DNA of 64,000 bases from Bartonella sp. AU55XJBT (GCF_028618525.1 NZ_JAQITC010000001.1:244527-308526); one strand, 5' to 3'. Positions 36,471 through 46,600 are shown, numbered from the stretch's first letter. The notes: generated by a model not told the origin, from the letters alone. Translations and numbers: made by a program.

Positions 36471-38186
36471 TTGGCGGTTGCGGTAAAAGCTCCTCAGGTA
36501 AAAATAGCAGCCTGTATCGATACGCTACAGCATGTTATGCGGCGTTTATGGGTTGGGCCATTGTTTCGTTGGCGGTTTTCAGGGTTTCGTCCTCATAAAA
36601 TTTTAGCGTATCCCATTGATTTGCATGTGGCTGATCCGATAATGGCGCATGAATTTTATCACGGTCGTTTTGCTTTTGCTGGTCATATTGTTCATTCTGG
36701 TGCTGTTTCACCCTTTTCATTGGTTTCACCAACGCCCGAATGGGAAGCGGCTCTGCATGATTTTCATTGGTTGCGCCATATGGAAGCAGCAGAAAGTGAT
36801 TTAGCTGCAGCGCATGCGCGCTCTCTTTTAGAAGATTGGCTGGACCATGCTGGCAAAAAGGTAAAAGGGCTTGCTTGGAGTGGTCCTGTTGTCGCGCGGC
36901 GTTTGATCTCGTGGATTTGTCACTCAAAAATGTTGTTAGAAGGGGCAAGCGAGCGGTTTGAAAAACGCTTTTTACGGGCACTTGGTTTGCAATTTCGTTA
37001 TTTGCGCGTAATAATTTGCAGTATGGAACACAATGATCAACGTTTGCAAGCAGCAACAGCTTTGACGTTTGCATCTCTTGCTTTGCCTGTTTCTGCAGCC
37101 GTGAAAAAAAAGGTACAAACCACGCTTATAGAAGAGCTTTCGCTTCAGATCTTGGTTGATGGTGGGCATATTTCCCGTAGTCCTATCATTTTGCTTAATT
37201 TATTATCAGATTTATTATCTTTACGTTACCTTTTTATGCGGAGCAATGAAACAGCACCCCGTATTTTGATTGATTCTGTTGAGCGCATGTTGCCCGCTTT
37301 GCGATTCTTTATCCATGAGGATCAAACATTGGCGCATTTTAATGGGGTTGGTCCCCTCGTGTCGGAACGGTTATCGACACTTTTGGAGCTTGATGAAACA
37401 GGAGGCCATCCTTTTAGTTATGCCCGTTATTCAGGATTTCAGCGCTTAAAAGCCAATCAAACAACAATTCTTGCCGATACAGGAAAATTCCCACCACGCT
37501 TTGTAGCACAGCAGGCTTGTTCGGGATGTCTGTCTTTTGAAATGTCTTCACAAGGACACCGTTTTATTATCAATACCGGTGTTAACCCTGATGGGCGGGA
37601 AGACTATCGACATTTAGGGCGTGTTACTGCAGCCCATTCAACAGCGACGCTTAATGATTGTTCGGTAGGCGTTTTTTACAAAAAAAAGAAAAATGGCGCT
37701 TCCCTTTTGTTTAATGGACCGACCGATGTTCAAGTGCACCGTATAGAGGATTCCGATAAAACAGGTTTTATTGCGAGCCATAATGGTTATGTGCGCCCTT
37801 TTAATCTTATTCATGAGCGTGGTCTTATTTTGGCGACGAGTGGGGATATGATCGAAGGCTTTGATCGCTTTTTTATGCCCAATAAAGAGGGAAAGAGACA
37901 TAGGAGAGCGCAAAGTGAACAAGATCATGTTGCTGTTCGGTTTCATCTTCATCCACAAGTTGACGTTAACTATGATGGTGAGCGTGTGTGTTTAGCGGTA
38001 AAGAATGGGCACGTAGCGGGCGAGCAAGTATGGTATTTTATTTCGCCTGATGCCGATATTTGTCTTGAAGATTCGGTGGATTTTGCGGAATTAGTAGGTC
38101 CACAACGGACACAGCAGATCGTTTTATATTTTCGCCCTGCATTTCAGGAAAAGGTTCGCTGGCGTTTTATTCGTAAAGCCGTTTGA
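36471..38186 (+). CDS. Heparinase II/III family protein
   Basis: 571 aa from a TTG at 36471. An N-terminal alpha/alpha toroid (residues about 90-330, including WLDHAGKKVKGLAWSGPVVARRLISW) is followed by the Hepar_II_III beta-sandwich (about 350-560). No signal peptide is evident, so it may act in the cytoplasm. Conserved in Hyphomicrobiales between rsmB and purH; the polysaccharide substrate is unknown, and lyase activity is a family inference. Confidence 0.82.
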   Translation: MAVAVKAPQVKIAACIDTLQHVMRRLWVGPLFRWRFSGFRPHKILAYPIDLHVADPIMAHEFYHGRFAFAGHIVHSGAVSPFSLVSPTPEWEAALHDFHWLRHMEAAESDLAAAHARSLLEDWLDHAGKKVKGLAWSGPVVARRLISWICHSKMLLEGASERFEKRFLRALGLQFRYLRVIICSMEHNDQRLQAATALTFASLALPVSAAVKKKVQTTLIEELSLQILVDGGHISRSPIILLNLLSDLLSLRYLFMRSNETAPRILIDSVERMLPALRFFIHEDQTLAHFNGVGPLVSERLSTLLELDETGGHPFSYARYSGFQRLKANQTTILADTGKFPPRFVAQQACSGCLSFEMSSQGHRFIINTGVNPDGREDYRHLGRVTAAHSTATLNDCSVGVFYKKKKNGASLLFNGPTDVQVHRIEDSDKTGFIASHNGYVRPFNLIHERGLILATSGDMIEGFDRFFMPNKEGKRHRRAQSEQDHVAVRFHLHPQVDVNYDGERVCLAVKNGHVAGEQVWYFISPDADICLEDSVDFAELVGPQRTQQIVLYFRPAFQEKVRWRFIRKAV

Positions 38187-38995
38187 TAAAAAATCAAAAC
38201 ATTGTTCTTATGGTCTATCGCGTTTTATTTTTATGTCCTAAAATATCATCGTTTATTGGGGATATATCCTATTGAAGGACTGTGTAAATTTTTACACGAA
38301 AGTATTTTTTGTAAGTGTATGGGATAGATATTTTTAAGCAAAGTTTGCTTATAGAATCTTATGAGGTAATGCTAAGAGGGGGGCTTTAGCGCAAGTGAGA
38401 TTGTTGACGGACCATTATTGACAGATCGGTACTGGTTTTAAGAATCTTCATTCTTTAAAGGTGTTAAGAGGAAAATTAAACGGTTACTTATCTTTCAAAA
38501 ATTTTTGAGTGTATTATCGTGATCAATATTTTTTGTTTTGATCACATTATGGCTGCTTATAGAGTAATACGCTGGCATCATCACACACCTAAGGTTGCTT
38601 TTTAATGTTGCGACACTCTCTTGGCGTTTGAGACGGTTCTTTTTAATTCCTTTTTGTACAGTTTTATTCCATACACCGCGCGCTACTCGCTTGATAACGT
38701 GCAAGAGACAGGATTATAGTTGATCCAATATAGATAGACTTAGAATAAGACACTCTCCCAGTAGAGTCTTTCATCAAACACGCAAAATAATGAACATCCT
38801 TCATGAATCAAAAGCCGTTCCTCATAGAAACATTGAGAATTTAAGAAACGACATTACAGCAAGGTACTCAGGGAAAATCCCTTCTGCTTTGTGTTATTAT
38901 CAAAGTATTATTATACTAAAAACGAAGCCATAATACAAAGCCTCAAAATGTCCGTTTCTTTATAGCAAAGTATGCTCTCAAATATTCTTCAAATC
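38187..38995. other. Gap with an inverted integrase remnant (copy D)
   Basis: About 800 bases without an intact gene. On the minus strand from about 38800 to 38495 lie NKTVQKGIKKNRLKRQESVATLK and, one frame over, VCDDASVLLYKQ then stop, matching copy B (NKTVQ/KTVQ, VCDDAGLLFHKYK). A frame of 69 codons at 38495-38704 overlaps this and is probably just the remnant. The rest, 38187-38490 and 38800-38995, has nothing I can name. Confidence 0.6.
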
Positions 38996-39148
38996 TTAGA
39001 AAGATTTACGCGAATAGCGCCGCGCAACTGAATCAATATCGCCTCGACAAATGCCAAGGTCATTGAGTTCATATGTTGAAAGACGACTCAACGCATTAAC
39101 GGTTCGGCGATAACGGCGCCAATTACTATAAGAACGTAGAATATTCAT
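38996..39148 (-). CDS. DUF1127 small protein
   Basis: 50 codons. The ATG at 39148 is preceded by CAGGAT. The product is arginine-rich (about one residue in five) and reads MNILRSYSNWRRYRRTVNAL, then SRLSTYELNDLGICRGDI and a basic C-terminus. This is the DUF1127 pattern (R-x-L--L---EL-DLGI-R-DI). In other alphaproteobacteria such mini-proteins affect RNA turnover and phosphate or carbon metabolism; no specific role can be given here. Confidence 0.85.
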   Translation of the reverse strand: MNILRSYSNWRRYRRTVNALSRLSTYELNDLGICRGDIDSVARRYSRKSF

Positions 39149-39304
39149 ATCCTGTACTCAAACTTTGTTACACTCTTTAGTTTAAGAATAGAGCATATTA
39201 CTAAAAATAGTTGTGCTATAATGTCATAACAGGTATGCATCTACACACAACAAACGCCCTTTAACACGTATCCCACGTAAAAAGGCAACTTTTAAAGGCA
39301 CTCA

Positions 39305-39420
39305 TAACGATGATATCTTATTCCTAAAACAATGGCTAAATTATGCGCATTTTCTGTGGTGATAACTTCTTTATTATGCCTAGATTCTTTCGATTGAATA
39401 ACTTCTCCTACTTCAATGGT
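39305..39420 (-). pseudogene. Decayed duplicate of the purH 3' end
   Basis: The minus strand reads EVGEVIQSKESRHNKEVI, TTENAHNLAIVLGIRYHR, which aligns with the purH C-terminus ([34 protein letters not shown]). It lies about 120-230 bases beyond the purH stop in the same orientation. Only about 35 codons are recognisable, with a missing residue before GIR. The remaining bases between the DUF1127 gene and purH (39149-39528) show nothing else. Confidence 0.75.
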
Positions 39421-39528
39421 TATCAATCGACATACGATCTATGAAAAACTCTTTCAAACGTCTGTCTTATATAGAAGAGAAAATCACCGACACTATTCAT
39501 GTTGCTAATATTGATAGCAAAAGTGCTG

Positions 39529-41148
39529 TTAATGGCGGAAGTGTCGTATTCCTGTAAAAACCATCGCTAAACCTTGTGCATCCGCAGCCGTGATAACTTC
39601 TTCATCACGCAGGGAGCCTCCTGGTTGAATGACGGCAGTCGCACCGGCTTCAGCTGCTGCTAATAAACCATCTGCAAAAGGAAAAAATGCATCGGATGCA
39701 ACCACTGATCCTTTTGTGAGAGTTTCTGTTAAGCCTGCTCTCCTTGCACTTTCTGCTGCTTTACTTGCAGCAATTTTTGCTGAATCAATGCGGCTCATTT
39801 GTCCAGCCCCAATACCAACTGTTGCACTATTTTTCGCGTATACAATAGCATTTGATTTAACGTGTTTTGCTACACGAAAAGCAAATTGAAGATCACGCAT
39901 TTCATCTTGAGTTGGTGCTCGCTTGGTTACCACTTGCAATTTAAGATCATCAACTACCACATTATCACGTGATTGCACTAAAATGCCTCCCGCAAGTGTT
40001 TTTGCAAGAAGTCCTCCACAACGAGGATCAGGAACGCCACCTGTAATGAGCAAACGAAGATTTTTTTTACTAGCAATAATTTCACGTGCCGCCATTGTCG
40101 CGTCAGGCGCAATAATCACTTCTGTGAAAATTTTAACGATCTCTTCCGCACATTCCTCATCAAGAGTTTGATTTAAAGCAACAATTCCACCAAATGCTGA
40201 TACATTATCACACATAAGAGCTTTCAAATAAGCTTCTTTCAAATTTTTCCCTTCTGCAACACCACAAGGATTGGCATGTTTAATAAGAGCAACAGCAGCG
40301 GTTTTTTGCGGATCAAATTCTGCTACGAGCTCAAAGGCTGCATCTGTATCATTCAGATTGTTATAAGAGAGTGCTTTGCCTTGTAAAAGTTTTGCTGTTG
40401 CAACGCCAAAACGTTTTTCATTATTACGATAAAATGCTGCCTGTTGATGGGGATTTTCTCCATAGCGCATAACACTTTCAAGATGACCAGAAAAACTCTG
40501 CCATGATGGTGTTTTAATTTTTAAATCTCGTGCAAACCATGCTGCTATTGCCGTGTCATAAGCAGCAGTGTGCGCGTACGCACGCATTGCTAACTGATGA
40601 CGCATGGATAAGCTTAAACATCCATTATGCTGTTTTAATTCGGCGAGAATCGAATCATAGTCATTTATCGCTGTTACGACACCGGTATAAGCATAATTTT
40701 TTGCTGCAGCGCGAATCATCGCCGGTCCACCGATATCAATATTTTCAAGAATCGTTTGTCCATCGGCTCCTGATTGGATTGTCTCTTCAAAAGGATAAAG
40801 ATTTACCACCAAGAGATCAATTCCATGAATGCCGTTCTTTTCCATAGCTTCCCTATGGCTAGGATCTTCTCTTACCCCTAACAAAGCACCATGAATCAAA
40901 GGATGAAGTGTTTTTACACGCCCATCCATTATTTCAGGAAATCCTGTAACTTTAGCAACATCTTTTACAGGTAAACCAGCAGCTATGAGGGTTTTGGCTG
41001 TTCCTCCTGTTGAAATCAATTCAACATTGTAAGTCGTATGAAGGGCTTTTGCAAAGGCAACCACACCCGTTTTATCAGACACAGAAAAAAGAACACGACG
41101 CACCCGATGAAGATCAGGTATGGGAAAATTTTTGGCAACAACACCCAT
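39529..41148 (-). CDS. purH: Bifunctional AICAR formyltransferase / IMP cyclohydrolase
   Basis: Last two steps of IMP synthesis. 539 aa. N-terminal MGS-like IMP cyclohydrolase domain ([51 protein letters not shown]) and C-terminal AICARFT domain ([36 protein letters not shown]). Complete. It is on the strand opposite to rsmB and the heparinase gene, whereas in several relatives it follows them in the same direction, which suggests a local inversion. Confidence 0.95.
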   Translation of the reverse strand: MGVVAKNFPIPDLHRVRRVLFSVSDKTGVVAFAKALHTTYNVELISTGGTAKTLIAAGLPVKDVAKVTGFPEIMDGRVKTLHPLIHGALLGVREDPSHREAMEKNGIHGIDLLVVNLYPFEETIQSGADGQTILENIDIGGPAMIRAAAKNYAYTGVVTAINDYDSILAELKQHNGCLSLSMRHQLAMRAYAHTAAYDTAIAAWFARDLKIKTPSWQSFSGHLESVMRYGENPHQQAAFYRNNEKRFGVATAKLLQGKALSYNNLNDTDAAFELVAEFDPQKTAAVALIKHANPCGVAEGKNLKEAYLKALMCDNVSAFGGIVALNQTLDEECAEEIVKIFTEVIIAPDATMAAREIIASKKNLRLLITGGVPDPRCGGLLAKTLAGGILVQSRDNVVVDDLKLQVVTKRAPTQDEMRDLQFAFRVAKHVKSNAIVYAKNSATVGIGAGQMSRIDSAKIAASKAAESARRAGLTETLTKGSVVASDAFFPFADGLLAAAEAGATAVIQPGGSLRDEEVITAADAQGLAMVFTGIRHFRH

Positions 41149-42037
41149 AACAGAAGCCTTAAAAATGAAAGAGTTAAAATTTCAGCAAAACAAGCTTATA
41201 CGCTTGTAGCACAAGCCTTTAGCAAAATACACTGAAAGGATAAACTGTCTTTTTAAAATATACGATGACTCTCCTTTTTTCTTATACTGTAAAATACCGT
41301 CATTGGAGGTGTGGTGATAGGGATAACAGTCTCTTTTAATTCAATTTTTATCTTCATAGCCGGTTTGAAATACAAAACGTTTCCATATGTTTTTGTAAAA
41401 GCATTTATGATAATGTTTTTTTAAGAGTGGAAATGACGTATTACCCTACATTTTTGGGCATTGCCTTTTTAATGAGATTACGCTTTTTATGCAAAATAAA
41501 ATGCTATTACAGTGTGCATTCACGCGCGTTTATTTTAAAGTAAGCATTTTTCAATGAATCAACTTTCATTTTATGGTTGTCTTGTGAAGAATGTCGTGTA
41601 AATCCTTCGTGAATAGTATAGCAAATCCATTAGACCCATGATCTGTAATTACAAAGTGCGAGGTTGAGGCACCCATTCTCTTTATACTTTAATAATGCTT
41701 ACTTTAACAATACTTGGCATTTGAGAAGAAGGAAGTATTGATCTTCTTATTTTCAATAATTTTATCTATACGGTTCTCTTTGCTTGTGGAGGGAGCACGA
41801 GAATGATTTTGCTGGCTTTGGTCAGAAGATTTGAAGCAAAAGAGAGTCTTACGGATATTTGAGCTCTTAATCTTAAGTTATAAAAGATAGAATTATTGTT
41901 ATAAATCAAACACATTGCTTCTTAAAAATTTTGTGCTGTGTAAAGGCTCAATATGACAGCATTAAGATCTTTTTTATTATGAAAAGGCCAAACTGTTTAA
42001 TGACTATATTGGGGATGGATATTTTAATTGTTATTTT
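41149..42037. other. Gene-free gap with a possible integrase remnant (copy G)
   Basis: About 890 AT-rich bases. At roughly 41605-41730 the order GTGAATAGTATA, then CATTCTCTTTATACTTTAA, then GCTTAC follows the plus-strand layout of copy B (CATGAATAGTATA, AATCTTTATACTTG, AGTAAGC), but similarity is low. A 14-base word AAAATACCGTCATT at 41291-41304 recurs at 59514-59527. No gene is recognised. Confidence 0.4.
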
Positions 42038-42820
42038 TTAGTTTTTTTGCCGTAGCAGAAAAAGAAAAGCGCCTAATACTCCAGCAGCTAAAATAAACCA
42101 CGTGATTGCGTAAACAAGATGATTATTTCGAAAATGGATAATCGTAAGACCAGCGATGGGAAGATTTGCTTGTGGAGATGTTTTTCTGGCATCAATAAAA
42201 TAAGGGGCAACAGTGGATAACCCAAGTTTTTCTGCCATAGTGGGAAGATCACGCGTATACCACACATTTTTGTCAGGATTATTTTTGCGTGGGAAAAAAC
42301 CATTTTTTTCACTCATGCGTAATAAACCGATAATTGTTGTTTGTTCTGTGTTTATGGTAGAATCTTGCTGAGATGAGGCATTTGTATGGGATTGCTCTGA
42401 GTGTTGAAAATTATTTCGTTCGTCCATGGGAATAAAGCCACGGTTGATAAAAGTCAGTGTGTTGTCAGCGGTTTGTAAAGGAGTCAAAACCCAGTAACCC
42501 GTAGTGTTTTGAGCAGCAGCAGTGACCAAAATATTTTTATTTTTTAAAAATTTTCCTGTGATAACAACAGGTTGATATTCACTTTTTTCAAAAGTAACAT
42601 CAGCCCATTGATCTTTTTTAGGGGCATTTATGGGGGCTAAGTGAACGCGCTGATTGGCACTGGTGATAAGATTTGTTTTCCAGTTTAACCGTTGCACCTG
42701 CCATATGCCTAATGCACTGAAGAGAAGAAAAAAACAAATACATAAAGTTCCAAACAAAAGAGAAGAAAAACGGCAAGAATTTCCCTGAAGCTTTGTCATG
42801 GGGGGCTCTTTTTTGTTCAT
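42038..42820 (-). CDS. SURF1 family protein
   Basis: Assembly factor for heme-copper oxidases (heme a insertion in cytochrome c oxidase). 260 aa: an N-terminal membrane helix (about 18-42) with GIWQVQRLNWK just after it, a periplasmic domain (residues 60-225) and a C-terminal helix (YAITWFILAAGVLGAFLFLL). The signature pieces YWVLTPL, FINRGFIP and NNHLVYAITWF match SURF1. AAAGGAAGC precedes the ATG. In relatives it lies in the cox operon; here no cox gene is nearby. Confidence 0.9.
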   Translation of the reverse strand: MNKKEPPMTKLQGNSCRFSSLLFGTLCICFFLLFSALGIWQVQRLNWKTNLITSANQRVHLAPINAPKKDQWADVTFEKSEYQPVVITGKFLKNKNILVTAAAQNTTGYWVLTPLQTADNTLTFINRGFIPMDERNNFQHSEQSHTNASSQQDSTINTEQTTIIGLLRMSEKNGFFPRKNNPDKNVWYTRDLPTMAEKLGLSTVAPYFIDARKTSPQANLPIAGLTIIHFRNNHLVYAITWFILAAGVLGAFLFLLRQKN

Positions 42821-43111
42821 GATTTATGCTTCCTTTCAGAACAATAGATTTTTATTCTAACACGGTATGCCTTTAAAAAAAGTATTTTGTACGCTTTTGG
42901 GTGGAATTTGCACGCCTTGATTTTGGAAAAAGATGAAGATTGAGCCAGCAAGAGATGAAAAAGGTTTGATAAAAGACTTGACCTTTTGTTGTCGAGCCCC
43001 TATTAGAGAGAGACTTCCCAATGATGCCCGTTCAAGGCTGCGTTGTGCGTGCTATTGTGTTCTTTGGGTATAGGGATTTGAAAGTTTCTTAAGAGTTTAA
43101 GGGTGAAGTTT

Positions 43112-43429
43112 ATGTCTCGTGCATGTGAATTGACAGGGAAAACGGTTCTGTATGGTAATAATGTCAGCCATGCGAATAATAAGACTCGGCGTCGTTTTTT
43201 GCCAAATCTTTGCAATGTGACATTGATTTCAGAAGTGTTGCAGCAAAGTTATCGTTTGCGTATTTCAGCGAGTGCGTTGCGTTCTGTTGAGCATCGCGGT
43301 GGTCTTGATAGCTTTTTGGTCAAGGCAGACGATAAAGAATTGTCGCAACGTGCGCGTTTGTTAAAACGCCAAATCATTAAGAAAAAAGCTGAGCAAGAAA
43401 GCGAGCAAAAAGCTGAGCAAGCAGCGTGA
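43112..43429 (+). CDS. rpmB: 50S ribosomal protein bL28
   Basis: 105 aa from the ATG at 43112; a GTG at 43103 is in frame but the ATG gives the standard [10 protein letters not shown] start. The family core [14 protein letters not shown] and [18 protein letters not shown] is intact. A short lysine/glutamate/alanine tail ([12 protein letters not shown]) extends the C-terminus. No zinc-binding cysteine set, so this is the zinc-independent form common in alphaproteobacteria. Monocistronic. Confidence 0.93.
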   Translation: MSRACELTGKTVLYGNNVSHANNKTRRRFLPNLCNVTLISEVLQQSYRLRISASALRSVEHRGGLDSFLVKADDKELSQRARLLKRQIIKKKAEQESEQKAEQAA

Positions 43430-43560
43430 TTGTTCGTATCATTATCTTTGGTGGATTGATGCTCTAATCGCGGATCTTTGTTCTAAAAGTGCGCATTTTG
43501 GGCTTTTCTCTCTTTGATCGCTCTATTATTTTATTGGTTCCATACCCCAGGTTAAAAAAA

Positions 43561-44244
43561 ATGTTTTCAAGCGATCTTTTATTAGAACAGCAAAAGAGAA
43601 GATATGTTGTTTTTTCTATTTTAGCAATGTGTCTTGCGGTCACTGCTTCTAATATTTTGGTTCAATATCCCGTCTATTGGTTTGATTTAAATGAGCTTTT
43701 GACTTATGGGGCTTTTACCTATCCATTTGCTTTTCTCATCAATGATTTGACCAATCGTTTTTATGGTCCATCTGCTGCGCGGTGTGTGGTTTATGCTGGT
43801 TTTTTTGCCGGTTTTTTTGTTTCTTGGATATTGGCAACACCGCGGCTTGCTCTTGCCTCTAGTTTGGCATTTTTATTTGGGCAACTCCTTGATATTGTTG
43901 TTTTTACGCCTTTGCGACGGAAAACATGGTGGAAAGCGCCTTTAGCAGCAGCGTTGGTTGGGTCGGCGTTGGATACGGTGTTGTTTTTTTCTCTTGCTTT
44001 TTCGAGTTCTTTTGCCGTTCTTGATAAGATAACAGGGTATGCTGACAGTTCATTGGTGGAGAATACTGTTTTGGGAGGGATCGGCATGCCAGTTTGGCTC
44101 TCGCTTGCTTTTGGCGATTTTTCCGTAAAAATTGTTATGAGTCTGTTGATGTTGATACCTTATGGGACAATTCTTAACATTGTAAAACTTCCTCTTTACC
44201 AAAGTCATGCAAAGGACGATTCCTCTTTTGCTTGTAACAAATAA
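43561..44244 (+). CDS. Queuosine precursor transporter (YhhQ/VUT family)
   Basis: Membrane importer for queuosine precursors (preQ0/preQ1 in E. coli). 227 aa from the ATG at 43561; a GTG at 43489 would add a poorly conserved leader. About six membrane segments and the family phrases YPVYWFDLNELLTYGAFTYPF, LINDLTNRFYG, LASSLAFLFGQLLDIVVF. Uptake would let a reduced genome make queuosine-modified tRNA without the full pathway. Begins about 130 bases after rpmB. Confidence 0.85.
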   Translation: MFSSDLLLEQQKRRYVVFSILAMCLAVTASNILVQYPVYWFDLNELLTYGAFTYPFAFLINDLTNRFYGPSAARCVVYAGFFAGFFVSWILATPRLALASSLAFLFGQLLDIVVFTPLRRKTWWKAPLAAALVGSALDTVLFFSLAFSSSFAVLDKITGYADSSLVENTVLGGIGMPVWLSLAFGDFSVKIVMSLLMLIPYGTILNIVKLPLYQSHAKDDSSFACNK

Positions 44245-44794
44245 TAACCTTTGTTTTTTGTTTTCCTAAAGGAAAGACGATTATACATTATATTCTGTAA
44301 TGGTTGCCTTTTAAGATTTATAAGAGGTATTTTGCTTCTTTTGTCAAATGATATTCATTTATACATAATTTCTGCTTATGATGTGTAAGGAAATGGCTTT
44401 GACTGATCCAATGTCAGATAAGAGTATCTCATCAGTATTAAAAACGATAGTAAAGCTCTTATAAAAGCTAAGAAATATCTTGTTAGGAGTTTTATTTTCT
44501 TACAGATGGTTATTTGAGCTATAAGAAGCTTAATTCTTATAAGGATAAAAGCAGTTTGATACATACTTGAGTAGTATATAAATAGAAAATTAAATACCAA
44601 TGGATCAAATTTTGGCAGTTTTAAAGTGTGGCTATACTGGTATTTATCATTATTTTTAGTAGCAAATGTTTGCGCAGATATGCTAGTGATTTACAAGTCG
44701 TTGTAATGCGCTCTCTGTAAAATTTGGCAAATGCTTCGAGTGTTTATTTCAGATATATTGTGAGTTAGAAAATGTGATACTTGGAGCTGATAGT
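44245..44794. other. Gap with a short integrase-type remnant (copy E)
   Basis: About 550 AT-rich bases. At 44378-44420 the plus strand reads GATGTGTAAGGAAATGGCTT followed by TGA-T-ATCCAATGT, close to GACGTGTAAGGAAATGGTTT and TGATTAATTCAATCT in copy B (22675-22710), in the same orientation. The rest shows no gene and leads into the restriction-modification pair. Confidence 0.55.
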
Positions 44795-45646
44795 ATGAAC
44801 AAAATGATAAATCAAAGAGATCATAGAGAGGCTTTATTTGACAATTTTATATTAACTTCTTTGAAAAAACAAAAAAAGCCTATTGAGCTACCTATTGTAA
44901 AATCACCTCTTCGTTATCCTGGAGGGAAGAGTCGTGCTGTTCCTATGATTATTAATAACTACATAAGAAAACAAAAAACTTTATGTTCTCCTTTTGTAGG
45001 AGGCGGTTCAATTGAATTAACCTTAGCAAAAATAGGAACAAAGGTTTATGCTTATGATGCTTTTAAGCCGCTTGTTATTTTTTGGCAGATGCTTTTGAAA
45101 GATGCTTCAGCTCTTGCAGAGAAAGTGAGAGAATATGAAGATATGACTCCTGCAATGTTTTATAATCTCCAAAAAACTTTTGGGAGTATTAAAAATCAAT
45201 TAGAAATTGCTGCGGTTTTTTTTGCTCTTAATCGTTCTTCTTTTTCTGGAACAACACTTTCTGGCGGTATGTCTCCAGGACATCCTCGATTCAATTATCG
45301 TTCTATTGAACGGCTTAAAGATTTTAAGATTGAGAATTTTACAGTGGAACACAGAGATTTTACAGAAAGTATTCCTAAACACTTTAATGATTTTCTTTAT
45401 TGCGATCCTCCATATCTTATTAATCAAAAGCTTTACGGTCAAAAAGGCGATAAACATAATTCTTTTGATCATCAAGCTCTTGCTGAACTTTTAAGAAAGC
45501 GTCAGGGATGGGTTTTATCTTATAATGATTGTGTAGAAGTTAGAGAACTTTATAAAGGACATAAAATACTTAATCCTGAATGGACTTACGGTATGGGAAA
45601 CAATAAAAAATCAAATGAACTTGTAATTTTGAGTAAAGATCTTTAG
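44795..45646 (+). CDS. D12-class DNA adenine (N6) methyltransferase
   Basis: Modification enzyme of a restriction-modification pair. 283 aa from the ATG at 44795, which has TTGGAG at a proper distance; a GTG at 44774 is in frame. Motifs run in the Dam/D12 order: LRYPGGKSRAV (residues 39-49), SAM-binding SPFVGGGSIEL (65-75), and catalytic DPPY (204-207). Arginine is mostly AGA, unlike the CGT/CGC-rich neighbours, and the segment is more AT-rich, both signs of transfer. The restriction gene starts 8 bases after the stop. Target sequence unknown. Confidence 0.9.
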   Translation: MNKMINQRDHREALFDNFILTSLKKQKKPIELPIVKSPLRYPGGKSRAVPMIINNYIRKQKTLCSPFVGGGSIELTLAKIGTKVYAYDAFKPLVIFWQMLLKDASALAEKVREYEDMTPAMFYNLQKTFGSIKNQLEIAAVFFALNRSSFSGTTLSGGMSPGHPRFNYRSIERLKDFKIENFTVEHRDFTESIPKHFNDFLYCDPPYLINQKLYGQKGDKHNSFDHQALAELLRKRQGWVLSYNDCVEVRELYKGHKILNPEWTYGMGNNKKSNELVILSKDL

Positions 45647-45654
45647 GAAATCGC

Positions 45655-46551
45655 ATGAATCAGGTAGAAAATGGAAAAGCCTTTGAATATGCTTTGGCCA
45701 TGGGGTTTAAAAAAGCAACAAAGGCTCCTATAGAATTTAATTCATCCTTTCAAGTAGCGGAATCTTTTTATAATTTATTTAATGACACTGACAAAAGACT
45801 TTTAAATCTTGCTTCTATTGAAGCAGCTGTTTTCTTACAGTTACATGATAAAAATATTAGAAATACGAAAACTATTGTTCTTCAAGAAGATTCTGTTGGG
45901 ATCAAAGGAGATGTCCGTGATATTATTTTAAAAGTTCCTGAAAATCCTATTGGTATTTCTGCAAAACATAATCATAGCGCTATCAAACATCCTCGCCTTT
46001 CCAGTAAAATAGATTTTGGTAAAGAATGGACAGGTTATCCTTGTAGCAGCATTTACTTTAATGAAATTAGGCCTATTTTTGATTATTTAATAGAGCTTAG
46101 AGATAAGAAAATGTTTTTTAGAGACATAGGTGATAAAGAAAGTAGAATTTATCTACCAATTTTAGAATCTTTCTCTAAAGAACTTCAAAGGCTTTGTTTA
46201 GATTATCAAGATAAATTTGTTAAGCTATTGTTTCAGTATGTTATAGGTTCTTATGATTTTTATAAGATTATGATAGATACAAGATCTAAACAAAAACGGG
46301 TGATTATTCAGTCTTTTAATTTGAATGGTACTCTAGGATATGGTCGTAAATGGAGAATTCCAAGCAAAATTTTATCAGTTTCAATAAAACCAGAAAGTAA
46401 AAACAAACTTATTATAATTTTTGAAGATGGATGGAGTATTTCTTTTAGAATACATAATGCATCTAGTAAAGTAGAAGCGTCCTTAAAGTTTGATATTCAA
46501 TTTGTGGGATTATCTTCTCAGGTTGTTAGCCATCAAATTCCGGTGGTTTAA
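45655..46551 (+). CDS. HaeIII-family type II restriction endonuclease
   Basis: 298 aa. Family blocks I recognise: NGKAFEYALAMGF at the start, GIKGDVRDIIL (82-92) followed by IGISAKHNHSAIKHPRLS (99-116), IDFGKEWTGYP, YFNEIRPIFDYL, and IGSYDFYKIM then VIIQSFNLNGTLGYGRKW. D86 or D89 with S102-A103-K104 is a candidate PD-(D/E)xK-like site. Characterised HaeIII cuts GGCC and is paired with a C5-cytosine methylase, whereas the partner here is an adenine methylase. Same foreign-looking codon use as the partner gene. Reads as intact. Confidence 0.75.
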   Translation: MNQVENGKAFEYALAMGFKKATKAPIEFNSSFQVAESFYNLFNDTDKRLLNLASIEAAVFLQLHDKNIRNTKTIVLQEDSVGIKGDVRDIILKVPENPIGISAKHNHSAIKHPRLSSKIDFGKEWTGYPCSSIYFNEIRPIFDYLIELRDKKMFFRDIGDKESRIYLPILESFSKELQRLCLDYQDKFVKLLFQYVIGSYDFYKIMIDTRSKQKRVIIQSFNLNGTLGYGRKWRIPSKILSVSIKPESKNKLIIIFEDGWSISFRIHNASSKVEASLKFDIQFVGLSSQVVSHQIPVV

Positions 46552-46600
46552 TGATAGAACTGGTTTTTTAAAATGTACCTGTTGCTGATTTAAGGCAGGT

